From positions 186,001 through 250,000 of the forward strand of contig NZ_BRVN01000001.1 in the NCBI RefSeq assembly GCF_026011735.1: DNA of 64,000 bases, in the 5' to 3' direction. The position numbers and the translations under genes are program-made. Shown in pieces: positions 16,279-24,422 of the stretch (positions within the stretch are counted from its first letter, which is position 1; every line of letters starts with the position of its first letter). The notes below the pieces were generated by a model. That model worked only from the letters and a program-made list of their open reading frames with translations. It had not been told where the DNA came from and did no database searches. This stretch comes from Dietzia sp. NCCP-2495. GTDB lineage: Bacteria; Actinomycetota; Actinomycetes; Mycobacteriales; Mycobacteriaceae.

Positions 16279-17457
16279 TCACTTCACTGTTTCTTGCAAC
16301 CGCACCGCCACCCGGGCGGGCACACCGACCTCGGCGAACGAGGCGAGAGCGGCCTCCGCCGCCTTACCGTCCGCGGAACGGTTGTCAACCACAACGATCC
16401 CGAGATCCACGTCGGTTGCGGGCACCTCGCGCCACCACGGATCATCGAAGGACGCGCCCACCGACCGTCCCTCCTGGGCTCCGGAGGCCCGGGGCGCCTC
16501 GACCGGGTCCACATCGCCTAGGACGACGACGGTGCCGCCGGCGGAGAGCACAGCGGTCACTGCGGCCTCGGTCAGAGGCGGGAACCCCGTGCGCGACGAC
16601 TGGTCGATGTCAACGGTGGCCGAGTGGCGATGGCCAGCGGAACGAGCCCAGATGGAATCGGTCCGCCGGCCCCTACGCAGCCGCGCCAAGCCCAGGACCA
16701 GGACGGCCAGTGCCGTCGTGGCGAGACCCGCCACGAGGCCCGTTTGGAACGGCTTCGGCCAGCTCGGTCCAGTGCCTCCGGACTGCGCGACGATGGTGGC
16801 CACAGGATAGGCAGTCCGGAGTTGTTCCGCACCCGCTCGAGCCTCGTAGATGAGGGCGAGAAGATCAGAGGTGTCCGCCTGGCGATCCAGACGACGACGG
16901 GCATCGATCTGCTCATTGAGACGGTCGACCTCTTTTTGAGCCGCCTCGGAGACGGGCTCCAGGATCTGCTCCCGCGCTTCGACAGACCGCAAGTTCATGG
17001 CCTCGACCGCCAGATCACCCATCTTCGCCGCGTTCAGCGGTCCGGACTGCGACCTGGTGTTGACCTCGAGGAGACCCGGGATCTTGGAGGTGGTGACCGT
17101 GACCGACGGCCTCAGTCCGTACAGGGTCACGGGCTCCCCCACGCCCTCCTCGATATAAAATCGCGCCCTCTCGTCCGTCACATATTCGGACATCCCGGCG
17201 GCAAGGGCTTCCATCGTGGCCGCGTCCCGCTCCTCGCGGCCGGGCGTGGCGACATTCACGGTGGTGGTGGCGGTGTACTCATCCCGGAACGTCGATGCGA
17301 TGATTCCGGCCAACACTCCCACGACCAGACCGATCACGATCGCCGCGGGCAGAGACCTCGCAAGCGAGGAGATCACCAGGCCCAGATCGAGAACCGGTGG
17401 ACGGTCCCCTCGGGTGCCCGCCTGGGTACCGCGCCCGTCAGTGCTAGCCGTCTCCAT
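16279..17457 (-). CDS. Wzz/YveK-like polysaccharide chain-length (co-polymerase) protein
   Basis: 392-aa membrane protein. N-terminal segment (LPAAIVIGLVVGVLAGIIAS, about residues 37-56), a long extracytoplasmic part with predicted coiled helix (EAAQKEVDRLNEQIDARRRL), and a second segment near residue 250 (TGLVAGLATTALAVLVLGLA). This is the two-helix Wzz architecture that sets chain length with Wzy. The C-terminal cytosolic part (residues about 290-392) has VLSAGGTVVVLGDVDPVEA, a Rossmann-like strand that recalls a BY-kinase domain but with no Walker A motif, so it is probably non-catalytic. The ATG at 17457 is chosen over an upstream TTG because GGAGGG lies 9 bases before it. Transcribed with GT C. 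Confidence 0.85.
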   Translation of the reverse strand: METASTDGRGTQAGTRGDRPPVLDLGLVISSLARSLPAAIVIGLVVGVLAGIIASTFRDEYTATTTVNVATPGREERDAATMEALAAGMSEYVTDERARFYIEEGVGEPVTLYGLRPSVTVTTSKIPGLLEVNTRSQSGPLNAAKMGDLAVEAMNLRSVEAREQILEPVSEAAQKEVDRLNEQIDARRRLDRQADTSDLLALIYEARAGAEQLRTAYPVATIVAQSGGTGPSWPKPFQTGLVAGLATTALAVLVLGLARLRRGRRTDSIWARSAGHRHSATVDIDQSSRTGFPPLTEAAVTAVLSAGGTVVVLGDVDPVEAPRASGAQEGRSVGASFDDPWWREVPATDVDLGIVVVDNRSADGKAAEAALASFAEVGVPARVAVRLQETVK

Positions 17458-17674
17458 TGATGGAGTCCCTCCAGTCGACAAAGGTGGGTGCCGGAACCCC
17501 GCCGCATTCGGGACACTCCGAGTACCGCGCGATCATATCGCCCAATACCACCAGATGAGGACACCTCCCGACTGTGAGACCGAGCACCTGCTCGGTTCTC
17601 CGAACTGCCGGTAGCATGCGCGACGAACGCCCTGGCGACCTCAGACCAGGGCCCCGACCATCGTAGGTACTCAT
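17444..17674 (-). CDS. Possible small Cys-rich protein (uncertain)
   Basis: A 76-codon reading frame from ATG 17674 to TAG 17444, overlapping the Wzz-like start by 14 bases. The C-terminal half has GRCPHLVVLG and SECPECGGVPAP, a C-x16-C-x2-C spacing that could bind zinc, then FVDWRDS. I do not recognise a family. Against it: its ATG overlaps the ATG of the divergent condensation gene by two bases, third-position GC is lower than in neighbouring genes, and I see no strong ribosome site. It may be a true small gene with a later start, or leader sequence of the Wzz-like operon. Confidence 0.3.
   Translation of the reverse strand: MSTYDGRGPGLRSPGRSSRMLPAVRRTEQVLGLTVGRCPHLVVLGDMIARYSECPECGGVPAPTFVDWRDSINGDG
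17612..17617 (+). promoter_or_regulatory. Candidate -10 for the condensation-domain operon
   Basis: TAGCAT, about 55 bases before ATG 17673. The same GGTAGCAT octamer occurs upstream of the ligase-like gene (6553-6560). No good -35 is visible. Confidence 0.35.
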
Positions 17675-19448
17675 GACCGACACTTCCTCGCCGCGTCTGC
17701 CTCTCATGCCTTCACAGACCGGGATGCGTGACGGACATCTCCAAGATCCAGAAAATTCCGCCTACTCCGTTGCCCAGATCGTCTGGTTTTCGGGAGAGGA
17801 ACTCGACGAACAGATGGTGATCGACGCGGTGGAAACCGGCGTCCGAGACACACGTTCCATCCTCATGACAGCCTCACTTGACGAGGACGGTCAGTGGTAC
17901 CAGCAGCTCGACTCGAGCGTCGATATACCTGTGCACCGCGTCGACCTCACCACGGCGCCCGATCCGCGTCAGGCCGCCCGTGATCTCGCCTTCCGGGAGG
18001 TTCGACGTGCACTTCCGATCAGCGGCCCGGACCTGCCTTTCAGGTCCTACGTCCTCACACTCGGACCTCACTCATTCGCGTGGTTCGGCATCTGTCACCA
18101 CATGTTCATCGACGGCTACGGGGCGACGCTGCTCCGAGCCCGGGTTGGTCAGGCTCTCGGGGCACTCGCCGCCGACCAGCCGGTGCCCGAGAGCCCGTTC
18201 GGCGACATCGTTGACCTGATCCCGGCCACACCGGATCCCGATCCGGCTGACCTGGAGTTCTGGAAGTCCCACGTGGCCGACGCGCCGGAGGTGATCGGGT
18301 TCACCGATCGTGTGGCACCGCCGGCACCCCTGTACGAGATGCTCGATTTCCGGACGCCCGGATTCGCCACCAGAATCGCCGAAGCCCTCGACGGCGTGAA
18401 CTGGGCACACGTCGCGGCCGCCGCGGCGATCTCCTACTCCTCGGTGATTCTCGAGAATCCGGTCGTGGTGGTGGGACTGCCCGTGACGGGGCGCTTCACG
18501 CCAGAGGAGAAGTCCACCCCCTCCCAGTCGATGGGGGCACTCCCGCTCAAGATCGAGGTCAACCACGAGGCTGATCTGCCTACGCTGGTCGCGACGTTCC
18601 GGCAGACGGTCCGCAGTACCAAGGATCACCAGAGGCAGGCACCGGATGCGCTTCGGGCTGAACTCCCCGTGGCATGGCGTACCGGTCGGATGTACGGACC
18701 GATGGTCAACATCATCCCGTTCGAGATGCCGTCGATGGCCGGAGCTCTGGAGACCGGGCTCGAGGTGATCAGCCACGGTCCGTGCGACGACATCTCCTTC
18801 ACCGTCACCCCCGGCCCCGAGGGCGGGATCCGCACCGAGATGCTCTTCAATCCCTCCCTGTACGGGCCGACCGTTCGTGCGGCCCACACTGCCCGTTTCC
18901 AGCGTTGGTTGGAGCAGATTGCCGACCGGCCGGACTCGCCCCTGGCCGACCTTGTCTGCCTCACCCCCGAAGAGCAGGCTGCGCACGCCGACCTCGCGGG
19001 TACCCCGGCGACAGGCGCCCCCCAGCCGTTGGTCTGGGGCACGTCATGCGCCGTCGCGGATCTCGCTGAGCGGGCCGAAGAATCCGAGGTAACGGGTATC
19101 GCCGTGCATTCGGACCTGGGCAGGCCCGCCGTCTTCGGCATACCCGGAAGGGTTGTCTTCTACACCCCGGCCGGCCCCCGGGAATCCGAGCTGCTCGTCG
19201 CACTGGGTTCAAGCGGGCTCGAGTACCGGGGAACGGTGGACGACCGGGTGGTCGTCAACGGGAACCAGGTCGAACTCGAAGCCGTTCGCCTTGCGGTCAC
19301 GCGCGATCCCCGGCACGCCGATGCCGAGATCTCTGCTTCCGGCAGACGGATCACCGTCCGACTCGGCACCGAGGCCGATCAATCCGAGCGGGACGAGGTC
19401 TCCCTTCGCGTGGCAGAGGTCACCGCAGCCCCTGTTGTCGTGCAATGA
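17673..19448 (+). CDS. Free-standing NRPS condensation domain with remnant adenylation domain
   Basis: 591-aa protein. Residues about 8-445 are a complete condensation (C) domain: opening LPLMPSQTGMRDGHLQD, then the active-site HHxxxDG as H142-H143-MFI-D147-G148. C domains form amide or ester bonds with carrier-bound acyl groups; PapA-type relatives acylate sugars. The last ~150 residues look like what is left of an adenylation domain: a stub resembling the GIPGR-type strand near 492, and GLEYRGTVDDRVVVNG (from 515), which matches the A8 region of the C-terminal subdomain. The whole ATP/substrate-binding core is missing, and there is no fused carrier protein. So any substrate must be activated elsewhere. 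Overlaps the next GT gene by 4 bases. Confidence 0.82.
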   Translation: MTDTSSPRLPLMPSQTGMRDGHLQDPENSAYSVAQIVWFSGEELDEQMVIDAVETGVRDTRSILMTASLDEDGQWYQQLDSSVDIPVHRVDLTTAPDPRQAARDLAFREVRRALPISGPDLPFRSYVLTLGPHSFAWFGICHHMFIDGYGATLLRARVGQALGALAADQPVPESPFGDIVDLIPATPDPDPADLEFWKSHVADAPEVIGFTDRVAPPAPLYEMLDFRTPGFATRIAEALDGVNWAHVAAAAAISYSSVILENPVVVVGLPVTGRFTPEEKSTPSQSMGALPLKIEVNHEADLPTLVATFRQTVRSTKDHQRQAPDALRAELPVAWRTGRMYGPMVNIIPFEMPSMAGALETGLEVISHGPCDDISFTVTPGPEGGIRTEMLFNPSLYGPTVRAAHTARFQRWLEQIADRPDSPLADLVCLTPEEQAAHADLAGTPATGAPQPLVWGTSCAVADLAERAEESEVTGIAVHSDLGRPAVFGIPGRVVFYTPAGPRESELLVALGSSGLEYRGTVDDRVVVNGNQVELEAVRLAVTRDPRHADAEISASGRRITVRLGTEADQSERDEVSLRVAEVTAAPVVVQ

Positions 19449-20524
19449 TCTGCTCCGACCTGAGGGTCCTCCACCTCGTCAACGAGGTCGTAGACACCGG
19501 CAACGGGATCGTCAACGTCACCGTGGATTTGGCGATCGACGCGCACGCACGTGGTCACGAGGTCGCCGTCGCCTCGTCCGGCGGCGGATTCGTGGACCTC
19601 CTGCGCTCATCCGGGGTGGCCCATCACCGCATCGACTTCCGCGGGGAGCCGTTGCGTTCCTTCTCGAAATTGCGCGCGCTTATCGCCGACTTCCAGCCCG
19701 ACATCGTGCACGCCCACACCGTCGCACCCTGCCTCCTGGCCGCCGCGGTCCGCGCAGTGCCGGGCGGACCCGATTTCGCACTGATCGCCACCATGCATAA
19801 CGTGTACCAGCGCTCGTCGTTACTCATGGCGTCGGCGGACATGACGGTGGGAGTGGCGCAGTCCGTTTCCGACGTGGTCGGTAGTCGCCGAATCCGGTCC
19901 CCCCTGCTCGCCACCGTGGTCAACGGCGTGATCAACTCCCCGCGGCGTGGGCGAACCGACCCTGTGGCCAGGGATCTGGGACCCCGCTCGATCGTGGCGG
20001 TCGGCGCTGTCTCACACCGCAAAGGAGTGGACGTACTCCTCGCTGCCTTCGAGATTCTGGCCACCACCCGCCGGGATCTGCACCTCTGGTTTATCGGCAA
20101 CAAGGACTGGGAGGAGTTCGTCCACGAGGCCGAGTCCTCCGTCCATGCCGACCGTGTCCATCTGATTGGCTTGGCCGACGACCCCACCGCGTTCCTTGGC
20201 GAAGCCACGGTGGTCGCTCTGGCTTCACGACGCGAAGGACTCGCGTTGTCCCTGCTGGAGGCCCGAGAGTCCGGCGCGGCCATCGTCGCCACGGAAACCG
20301 ACGGCGCTCGCGAAGGCCTTGACGCCGGTGAGGCCGGCCTCCTCGTCCCCGTCGACGATCCCGATGCGCTGGCAACGGCGCTCGCCCGGGTCATCGACGA
20401 TCGCGAGTGCCGGGACGACCTCCGTCGGCGCTCGGCGAACGGTCTGGACCGGTTCAGCGTGACCAGGATGGCACGTGAGTACGAAGAGGTATATCGACGA
20501 GCGATCGCTCACCGTCACACCTGA
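19445..20524 (+). CDS. GT4-family glycosyltransferase D (polysaccharide locus)
   Basis: 359-aa GT-B-fold glycosyltransferase. N-terminal block LRVLHLVNEVVDTGNGIVNV, acceptor-domain PDIVHAHTVAPCLLAAAV, donor-domain start SIVAVGAVSHRKGVDVLLAAF, and the EX7E motif EGLALSLLE at residues 264-272 followed by GAAIVATETDG. The ATG at 19445 overlaps the stop of the condensation-domain gene (ATGA), so the two are co-translated, and a shared substrate (sugar to be acylated or aminoacylated) is plausible. It ends 10 bases before the convergent glycoside hydrolase gene. Donor and acceptor are not predictable. Confidence 0.88.
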   Translation: MICSDLRVLHLVNEVVDTGNGIVNVTVDLAIDAHARGHEVAVASSGGGFVDLLRSSGVAHHRIDFRGEPLRSFSKLRALIADFQPDIVHAHTVAPCLLAAAVRAVPGGPDFALIATMHNVYQRSSLLMASADMTVGVAQSVSDVVGSRRIRSPLLATVVNGVINSPRRGRTDPVARDLGPRSIVAVGAVSHRKGVDVLLAAFEILATTRRDLHLWFIGNKDWEEFVHEAESSVHADRVHLIGLADDPTAFLGEATVVALASRREGLALSLLEARESGAAIVATETDGAREGLDAGEAGLLVPVDDPDALATALARVIDDRECRDDLRRRSANGLDRFSVTRMAREYEEVYRRAIAHRHT

Positions 20525-20534
20525 TCGGCCTCGG

Positions 20535-21740
20535 TCAGGAACCGAACCCTCCGCCGCTTCCTCCGGACGTCGGTTGCCCGATAATGGGAGCTTCGGCACC
20601 GACCGAGCCAGTACCGGTGCCCGGCACGCAATTACTGATCGCGTCCTGGAGTGCCGCGACGGCGGGCTTGGGAGTCTGATTCTCGTAGTAGAGGCCGAAG
20701 TATCGTTCCGGGTCTCCGTTGGGTGCTCCCCCGTCGATCAGCGTGTAGATGAAGATCGGCCCGATGGACCGATGTGCGGCCGCGAGTTCATAGGCTTCAG
20801 CGACCATCTGGGCCTGCAACTTGGGGCTCACCCCGCTGGAGCCCCCCGTGGGGGCGCCGTACTCAGTGAGCCAAACCTTCTTGTCCCCGTCGCCGTGAGT
20901 GGCCATGAGGTTGACGACATCCGTCAACGATCGGAACGTGTTCCATTCCGAGTCCCCCGAGGGCAGCTCCGGATAGGAATACGGATGCATTCCTATCGCG
21001 TCGGAGAAGTCACCGCCGCCAAGCTCGTAGAGCCTGTCGAGGAAGGTCAGCGGGGCGATCGTCTGTGACCCATCCGGCGCGGGCGCAAGTCCTCCTGTGA
21101 TCACGGTCGCGTGAGGATCGGCCGCGTGGATCCGTCCGTAGGCGGCCTTGAGGAGTTTCACATAGTGCTCGACATTCGGATTGGGCCAGAACTTGTGGAG
21201 ATTCGGCTCGTTCCAGATCTCGTACTCATTCACGTCGTTGCCGTATCGATCGGCAATCGCCCCGGCGAAGTCGCCGTACTTCGCGGCGAACTGTCGGTGC
21301 TCGTCAGTGATCGGTCCGGACGGGGGCGTAATCCACCCCGGAACCGTCTGGATGACCAAAAGCGGCTGCAGACCCGCATTCCGCGCGTGGTTGATCCTCA
21401 TGTCGAGCTCGGACCAATCATAATTTCCCGGCGAGGTTTCAATCTCCGCCCAGTTGGCGCCGATGCGCACCCTCCCCATCCCGATCTCTCGGGTCGTCCG
21501 GATAGCCTCGCCGTACTCCGCGTCAGAGAAATCATCCCACTGGGCGTTGCCCGCCATGCCGATGATCTCGCACGGCTCCTGATGAGCCATCGAGGTGACT
21601 TCGGAGGTCGGCCGAAGAGAGTCGAACGGGGCGTAGCCCCAGAGGATTCCTAAGACGAGAACGACGGACGACACCATCGAGATGACTACCGTGCCCCACG
21701 AGCGGAGTGGGGACACACGAGCGGCAGTTCCGGATACCAC
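20535..21740 (-). CDS. Membrane-anchored glycoside hydrolase (GH39/GH5-like, PslG-type)
   Basis: 401-aa (beta/alpha)8-barrel hydrolase of clan A. An N-terminal signal anchor (TVVISMVSSVVLVLGILWGYA) puts the catalytic domain outside the membrane. The acid/base is Glu178 in EIWNEPN and the nucleophile is Glu293 in VWLTEYGAP; GMGRVRIGANWAEIE and DAIGMHPYSYP are further clan-A blocks. The tail is Gly/Ser-rich (TSGGSGGGFGS). The GTG at 21740 is chosen because AAGGAG lies 6 bases upstream; the frame is open to 21821 but without ribosome site or family sequence. PslG-type enzymes trim the polymer made by their own locus, and its position at the edge of this locus fits that. Substrate unknown. Confidence 0.85.
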   Translation of the reverse strand: MVSGTAARVSPLRSWGTVVISMVSSVVLVLGILWGYAPFDSLRPTSEVTSMAHQEPCEIIGMAGNAQWDDFSDAEYGEAIRTTREIGMGRVRIGANWAEIETSPGNYDWSELDMRINHARNAGLQPLLVIQTVPGWITPPSGPITDEHRQFAAKYGDFAGAIADRYGNDVNEYEIWNEPNLHKFWPNPNVEHYVKLLKAAYGRIHAADPHATVITGGLAPAPDGSQTIAPLTFLDRLYELGGGDFSDAIGMHPYSYPELPSGDSEWNTFRSLTDVVNLMATHGDGDKKVWLTEYGAPTGGSSGVSPKLQAQMVAEAYELAAAHRSIGPIFIYTLIDGGAPNGDPERYFGLYYENQTPKPAVAALQDAISNCVPGTGTGSVGAEAPIIGQPTSGGSGGGFGS

Positions 21741-21956
21741 GTTTCGCTCCTTCTGGGTTGCCTTGCTTTGCGACCACCCGAACCGATTCGACTTGCGCAC
21801 CGAATCGATTCGGTCACCCAAGATGTCTGATCGACACCAGAATGATTGTCCAAGTTCTCAAACGGCCATTGCCGACGTTTCGATGATATTGATGATCCCT
21901 CCACAAAGCGTCACCTAATGTGACTTTCCACACACTACCTGGTGAATTCCCGGAAC

Positions 21957-21962
21957 TAGAAT
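21957..21962 (+). promoter_or_regulatory. -10 element (leaderless start) of the GNAT gene
   Basis: TAGAAT ends 7 bases before GTG 21970, so transcription would begin at or next to the start codon. The preceding 21741-21956 holds no gene; it is AT-rich and contains the inverted repeat gtcac-N5-gtgac at 21910-21924. Confidence 0.5.
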
Positions 21963-21969
21963 TCGGGTC

Positions 21970-22503
21970 GTGACGATGGTTGTTCGCCCCGCCCTCCCCG
22001 ACGAAGCAGCGACGCTCGCGGACCTCGCAGCCCGGACATTTCCCCTCGCATGCCCACCCGAGCTCCCTCGCGAAGCGATCGAGGAGTTCATCACCGAGCA
22101 CCTCGATGTGGATGCCTTCCGCGGCTATCTCAACACGGACGGTTACACCGTCCTGGCCTCTGCGCGAGCCGACGGTGAGGCCTGCGCGTATGCATTACTC
22201 GTCGATGGGGCCGCCATGGATCCCGCATGTGCGCACCTGCTGGCAGGTGATCCCACCATCGGCATCAGTAAGTTCTATGTCGATCAGTCACTACACGGCA
22301 GTGGAGCCGCACGCATTCTGCTCGATGCCGTGATCGACCATGGCCGGCTGGCAGACGCGAGGAGCCTGTGGCTGGCGACCAACGTCGGTAATGCCCGGGC
22401 TCGCGCCTTCTACACCCGGAGCGGATTCGTCGAACGGGGCACCCGCATCTTCACCGTCGGCGGCCTAGACAACCAGGACGTGGTGCTAGAGCTGCCGCTG
22501 TAA
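21970..22503 (+). CDS. GNAT-family N-acetyltransferase
   Basis: 177-aa single-domain GNAT acetyltransferase using acetyl-CoA, substrate unknown. The N-terminal block is MVVRPALPDEAATLADLAARTF. The acetyl-CoA loop region is SKFYVDQSLHGSGAARILLDA, a Q/RxxGxG/A-type loop with His-Gly-Ser-Gly. The C-terminal part is ATNVGNARARAFYTRSGFVERG, typical of the RimI-like N-x6-FY-x2-GF pattern. Start GTG 21970 fits a leaderless transcript; ATG 21976 is two codons later. It lies between the polysaccharide locus and the conserved zapE block, so it may belong to neither. No partner gene in the same operon. Confidence 0.85.
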   Translation: MTMVVRPALPDEAATLADLAARTFPLACPPELPREAIEEFITEHLDVDAFRGYLNTDGYTVLASARADGEACAYALLVDGAAMDPACAHLLAGDPTIGISKFYVDQSLHGSGAARILLDAVIDHGRLADARSLWLATNVGNARARAFYTRSGFVERGTRIFTVGGLDNQDVVLELPL

Positions 22504-22534
22504 GCCTCAATACTGCTGCTCTCACGGGGCAGGG

Positions 22535-23551
22535 TCAGCCGCCGACCTTGTCGAACCGGGACAGCGCGAGCAGACGGGACGTCGCCCGCAGGTACTTCTT
22601 CCGGTAACCACCCGCGACCATCTCCTCGGTGAAGATGGCGTCCAACTTGTCACCGGAATTCCGCACGGGAATGCCGGCGTCATACAGTCGGTCGGCCAGA
22701 ACGACCAGCCGGAGCGCGATCGACTGGTCCGGCAGTGGCTTGACGCCGCTGAGGCATACCCGCGTGACACCGTCGACGAGGCGGTTGTACTTGGACGGAT
22801 GCAGTGTGGACAGGTGCTGGCACAGCTCGTCGAAATCGTCCAGGGTCGCTCCCGGTACCGCCGCCGCGTCGGCAGCCAATTCCTCATCGGTCATCGGGTC
22901 CGGGGCGGGCGGCAGATTGCGGTGACGGTAGTCAGGGCCGTCCACACGGATCGAATCGAAGATCCCCGACATTTTTCGGATCTCACGCATGAAGTCCTTG
23001 GCCGCGAACCGCCCCTCACCCAACTGCTCGGGGAGGGTGTTGGACGTGGCCGCGACACTCACCCCGGCAGTGGTGAGCTCGGCGAGCAACCGTGAAACAA
23101 GCATCGTGTCACCGGGATCATCCAACTCGAACTCATCGATGCACAGCACCGAATGCTCGGACAACTCCTCCACCGCCCGGTTGAAGCCCAACGCGCCCAC
23201 GACGTGGGTCAACTCAACGAATGTGCCGAAAGCCTTGGGCTCGGGGCAGTTGTGATAGATCGAGGTCAGCAGGTGGGTCTTGCCGACGCCGAAGCCACCG
23301 TCCAGGTACACCCCTGTGCCCTGCACTACCTTGGGTCGTCGACCGAACAGGCCCTTCTTCGGTGCACGTCGTGCGCTGACCGTCTCCGCGAACTCACGAC
23401 ACGTCTTGACCGCCGCCGCCTGCGAAGGCTGTGCGGGATCCGGAATATAGGAGTCGAAGCTCACGTCGTCGAACATCGAGGGCGGCACCATCTGGGCCAC
23501 GAGTTGGTCGGCAGGGATCACCGGGGTGACGTCAGCGAGGCGAGAGACCAT
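22535..23551 (-). CDS. zapE: ZapE/AFG1-like ATPase
   Basis: 338-aa P-loop ATPase of the AFG1/ZapE family, cytosolic. ZapE binds FtsZ in E. coli, and AFG1 aids turnover of mitochondrial membrane proteins; the actinobacterial role is not settled. Walker A is GGFGVGKTH at residues 85-93, Walker B is SVLCIDEFELDD, and a sensor-like block VAATSNTLPEQLGEGRF follows, with FDSIRVDGPDYRHRN of the family. Length is normal. It is divergent from the RibD-like reductase gene with only about 50 bases between starts, the same arrangement as Rv2670c/Rv2671. The ATG at 23551 gives the conserved N-terminus. Confidence 0.9.
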   Translation of the reverse strand: MVSRLADVTPVIPADQLVAQMVPPSMFDDVSFDSYIPDPAQPSQAAAVKTCREFAETVSARRAPKKGLFGRRPKVVQGTGVYLDGGFGVGKTHLLTSIYHNCPEPKAFGTFVELTHVVGALGFNRAVEELSEHSVLCIDEFELDDPGDTMLVSRLLAELTTAGVSVAATSNTLPEQLGEGRFAAKDFMREIRKMSGIFDSIRVDGPDYRHRNLPPAPDPMTDEELAADAAAVPGATLDDFDELCQHLSTLHPSKYNRLVDGVTRVCLSGVKPLPDQSIALRLVVLADRLYDAGIPVRNSGDKLDAIFTEEMVAGGYRKKYLRATSRLLALSRFDKVGG

Positions 23552-23603
23552 GGGCGAAGCTTATCGTGGGATGAGCCCACGCCAGAAAGGGAGGACATCC
23601 GAC

Positions 23604-24422
23604 GTGCACAGTTGCCGACCCGAGGTGGTGGATGACAACCCGGCGGCGCTGGATGTCCTGTGGCGCGCTCTCGAACCAGAGCCGTTCGGGCCGGCTGTCC
23701 GGATCCGGGCGGTGATGATCTCCTCCGTCGACGGCACAACCGCAGTCGACGGACTCAGTGGGCCTCTGGGGACCCCCACTGACCGGCTCGTCTACGGCGC
23801 GATGCGGGCCCGCGCCGACGTCGTTCTGGTCGGCTCGGGTACCGCACTCGACGAGGGTTACGGTCCGGCGACCGTCGCGCCCGTGTGGACCGACCGCCGC
23901 GATCGAGCTGAACCACCGCCCGTCATCGTCCTCACTCGCAATCTCGACGATGCCCTTCTCGATCACTGCGCCAAGACAGGTTCCGGCATGCAGATCGCTG
24001 CTGCGGCGGAGACTCCACCGGCCCGGATAGCAGCCGCACGGTCTGCGGGGGTATGCGTTCACGTGATGGAAGAAGGCCCCTTCGCGCAGTCGCTTCGAGA
24101 CTTGTTGGCAGAGCTCGGCGCCGGTGAGGTGACCTTCGAAGGCGGCCCGCGCCTGCTGGCGGACTTCGTAACTCAGGGTCTCGTCGACGAACTGGTACTG
24201 ACTGTCTCGCCCGAGATCATCGTCGGCGGCAGGTCCCCGGGTTTGGTTCCGTCGCACACCCTGCACCGCGTCCCGATGCGGGTGGCGGCGGCGTTCTCGT
24301 GCCCGCGTGGCGGCCTCTACACTCGGTGGGTCGTCGACCACGGTGGCCGCAACGAGCCGGCCGGTGGCACCGTGTCAGACAGAACGTACGGGACCGACAG
24401 GGTGGACGGGGCTGACGAATGA
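23604..24422 (+). CDS. RibD C-terminal-domain pyrimidine reductase-like protein
   Basis: 272-aa homologue of the reductase half of RibD, of the Rv2671 type, likely an NADPH-dependent reductase of the DHFR fold. It has IRAVMISSVDGTTAVDGLSG, DRLVYGAMRARADVVLVGSG with the GxGT cofactor loop, EVTFEGGPRLLADF and LVDELVLTVSPEIIVGG. The deaminase half of RibD is absent. GTG 23604 is chosen because AGGGAGG lies 9 bases upstream; ATG 23571 in frame is an alternative with no clear ribosome site. Its stop overlaps the start of the lipoprotein gene (ATGA). Whether it works in riboflavin or, as suggested for Rv2671, folate metabolism is open. Confidence 0.87.
   Translation: MHSCRPEVVDDNPAALDVLWRALEPEPFGPAVRIRAVMISSVDGTTAVDGLSGPLGTPTDRLVYGAMRARADVVLVGSGTALDEGYGPATVAPVWTDRRDRAEPPPVIVLTRNLDDALLDHCAKTGSGMQIAAAAETPPARIAAARSAGVCVHVMEEGPFAQSLRDLLAELGAGEVTFEGGPRLLADFVTQGLVDELVLTVSPEIIVGGRSPGLVPSHTLHRVPMRVAAAFSCPRGGLYTRWVVDHGGRNEPAGGTVSDRTYGTDRVDGADE

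Noticed and set aside
20520-20540. Short inverted repeat cctga/tcagg between the GT D and glycoside hydrolase genes
   Set aside because: Five-base arms with a long loop; not enough for a terminator.
2314-21740. Exosortase or PEP-CTERM sorting system
   Set aside because: No protein with exosortase helices and Cys/Arg/His motif, and no PEP-CTERM tail, was seen; only the associated exopolysaccharide-type genes are present.
21910-21924. Inverted repeat gtcac-N5-gtgac as a CRP/GlxR site
   Set aside because: Half-sites are in the opposite order to the TGTGA-N6-TCACA consensus; too short to call.
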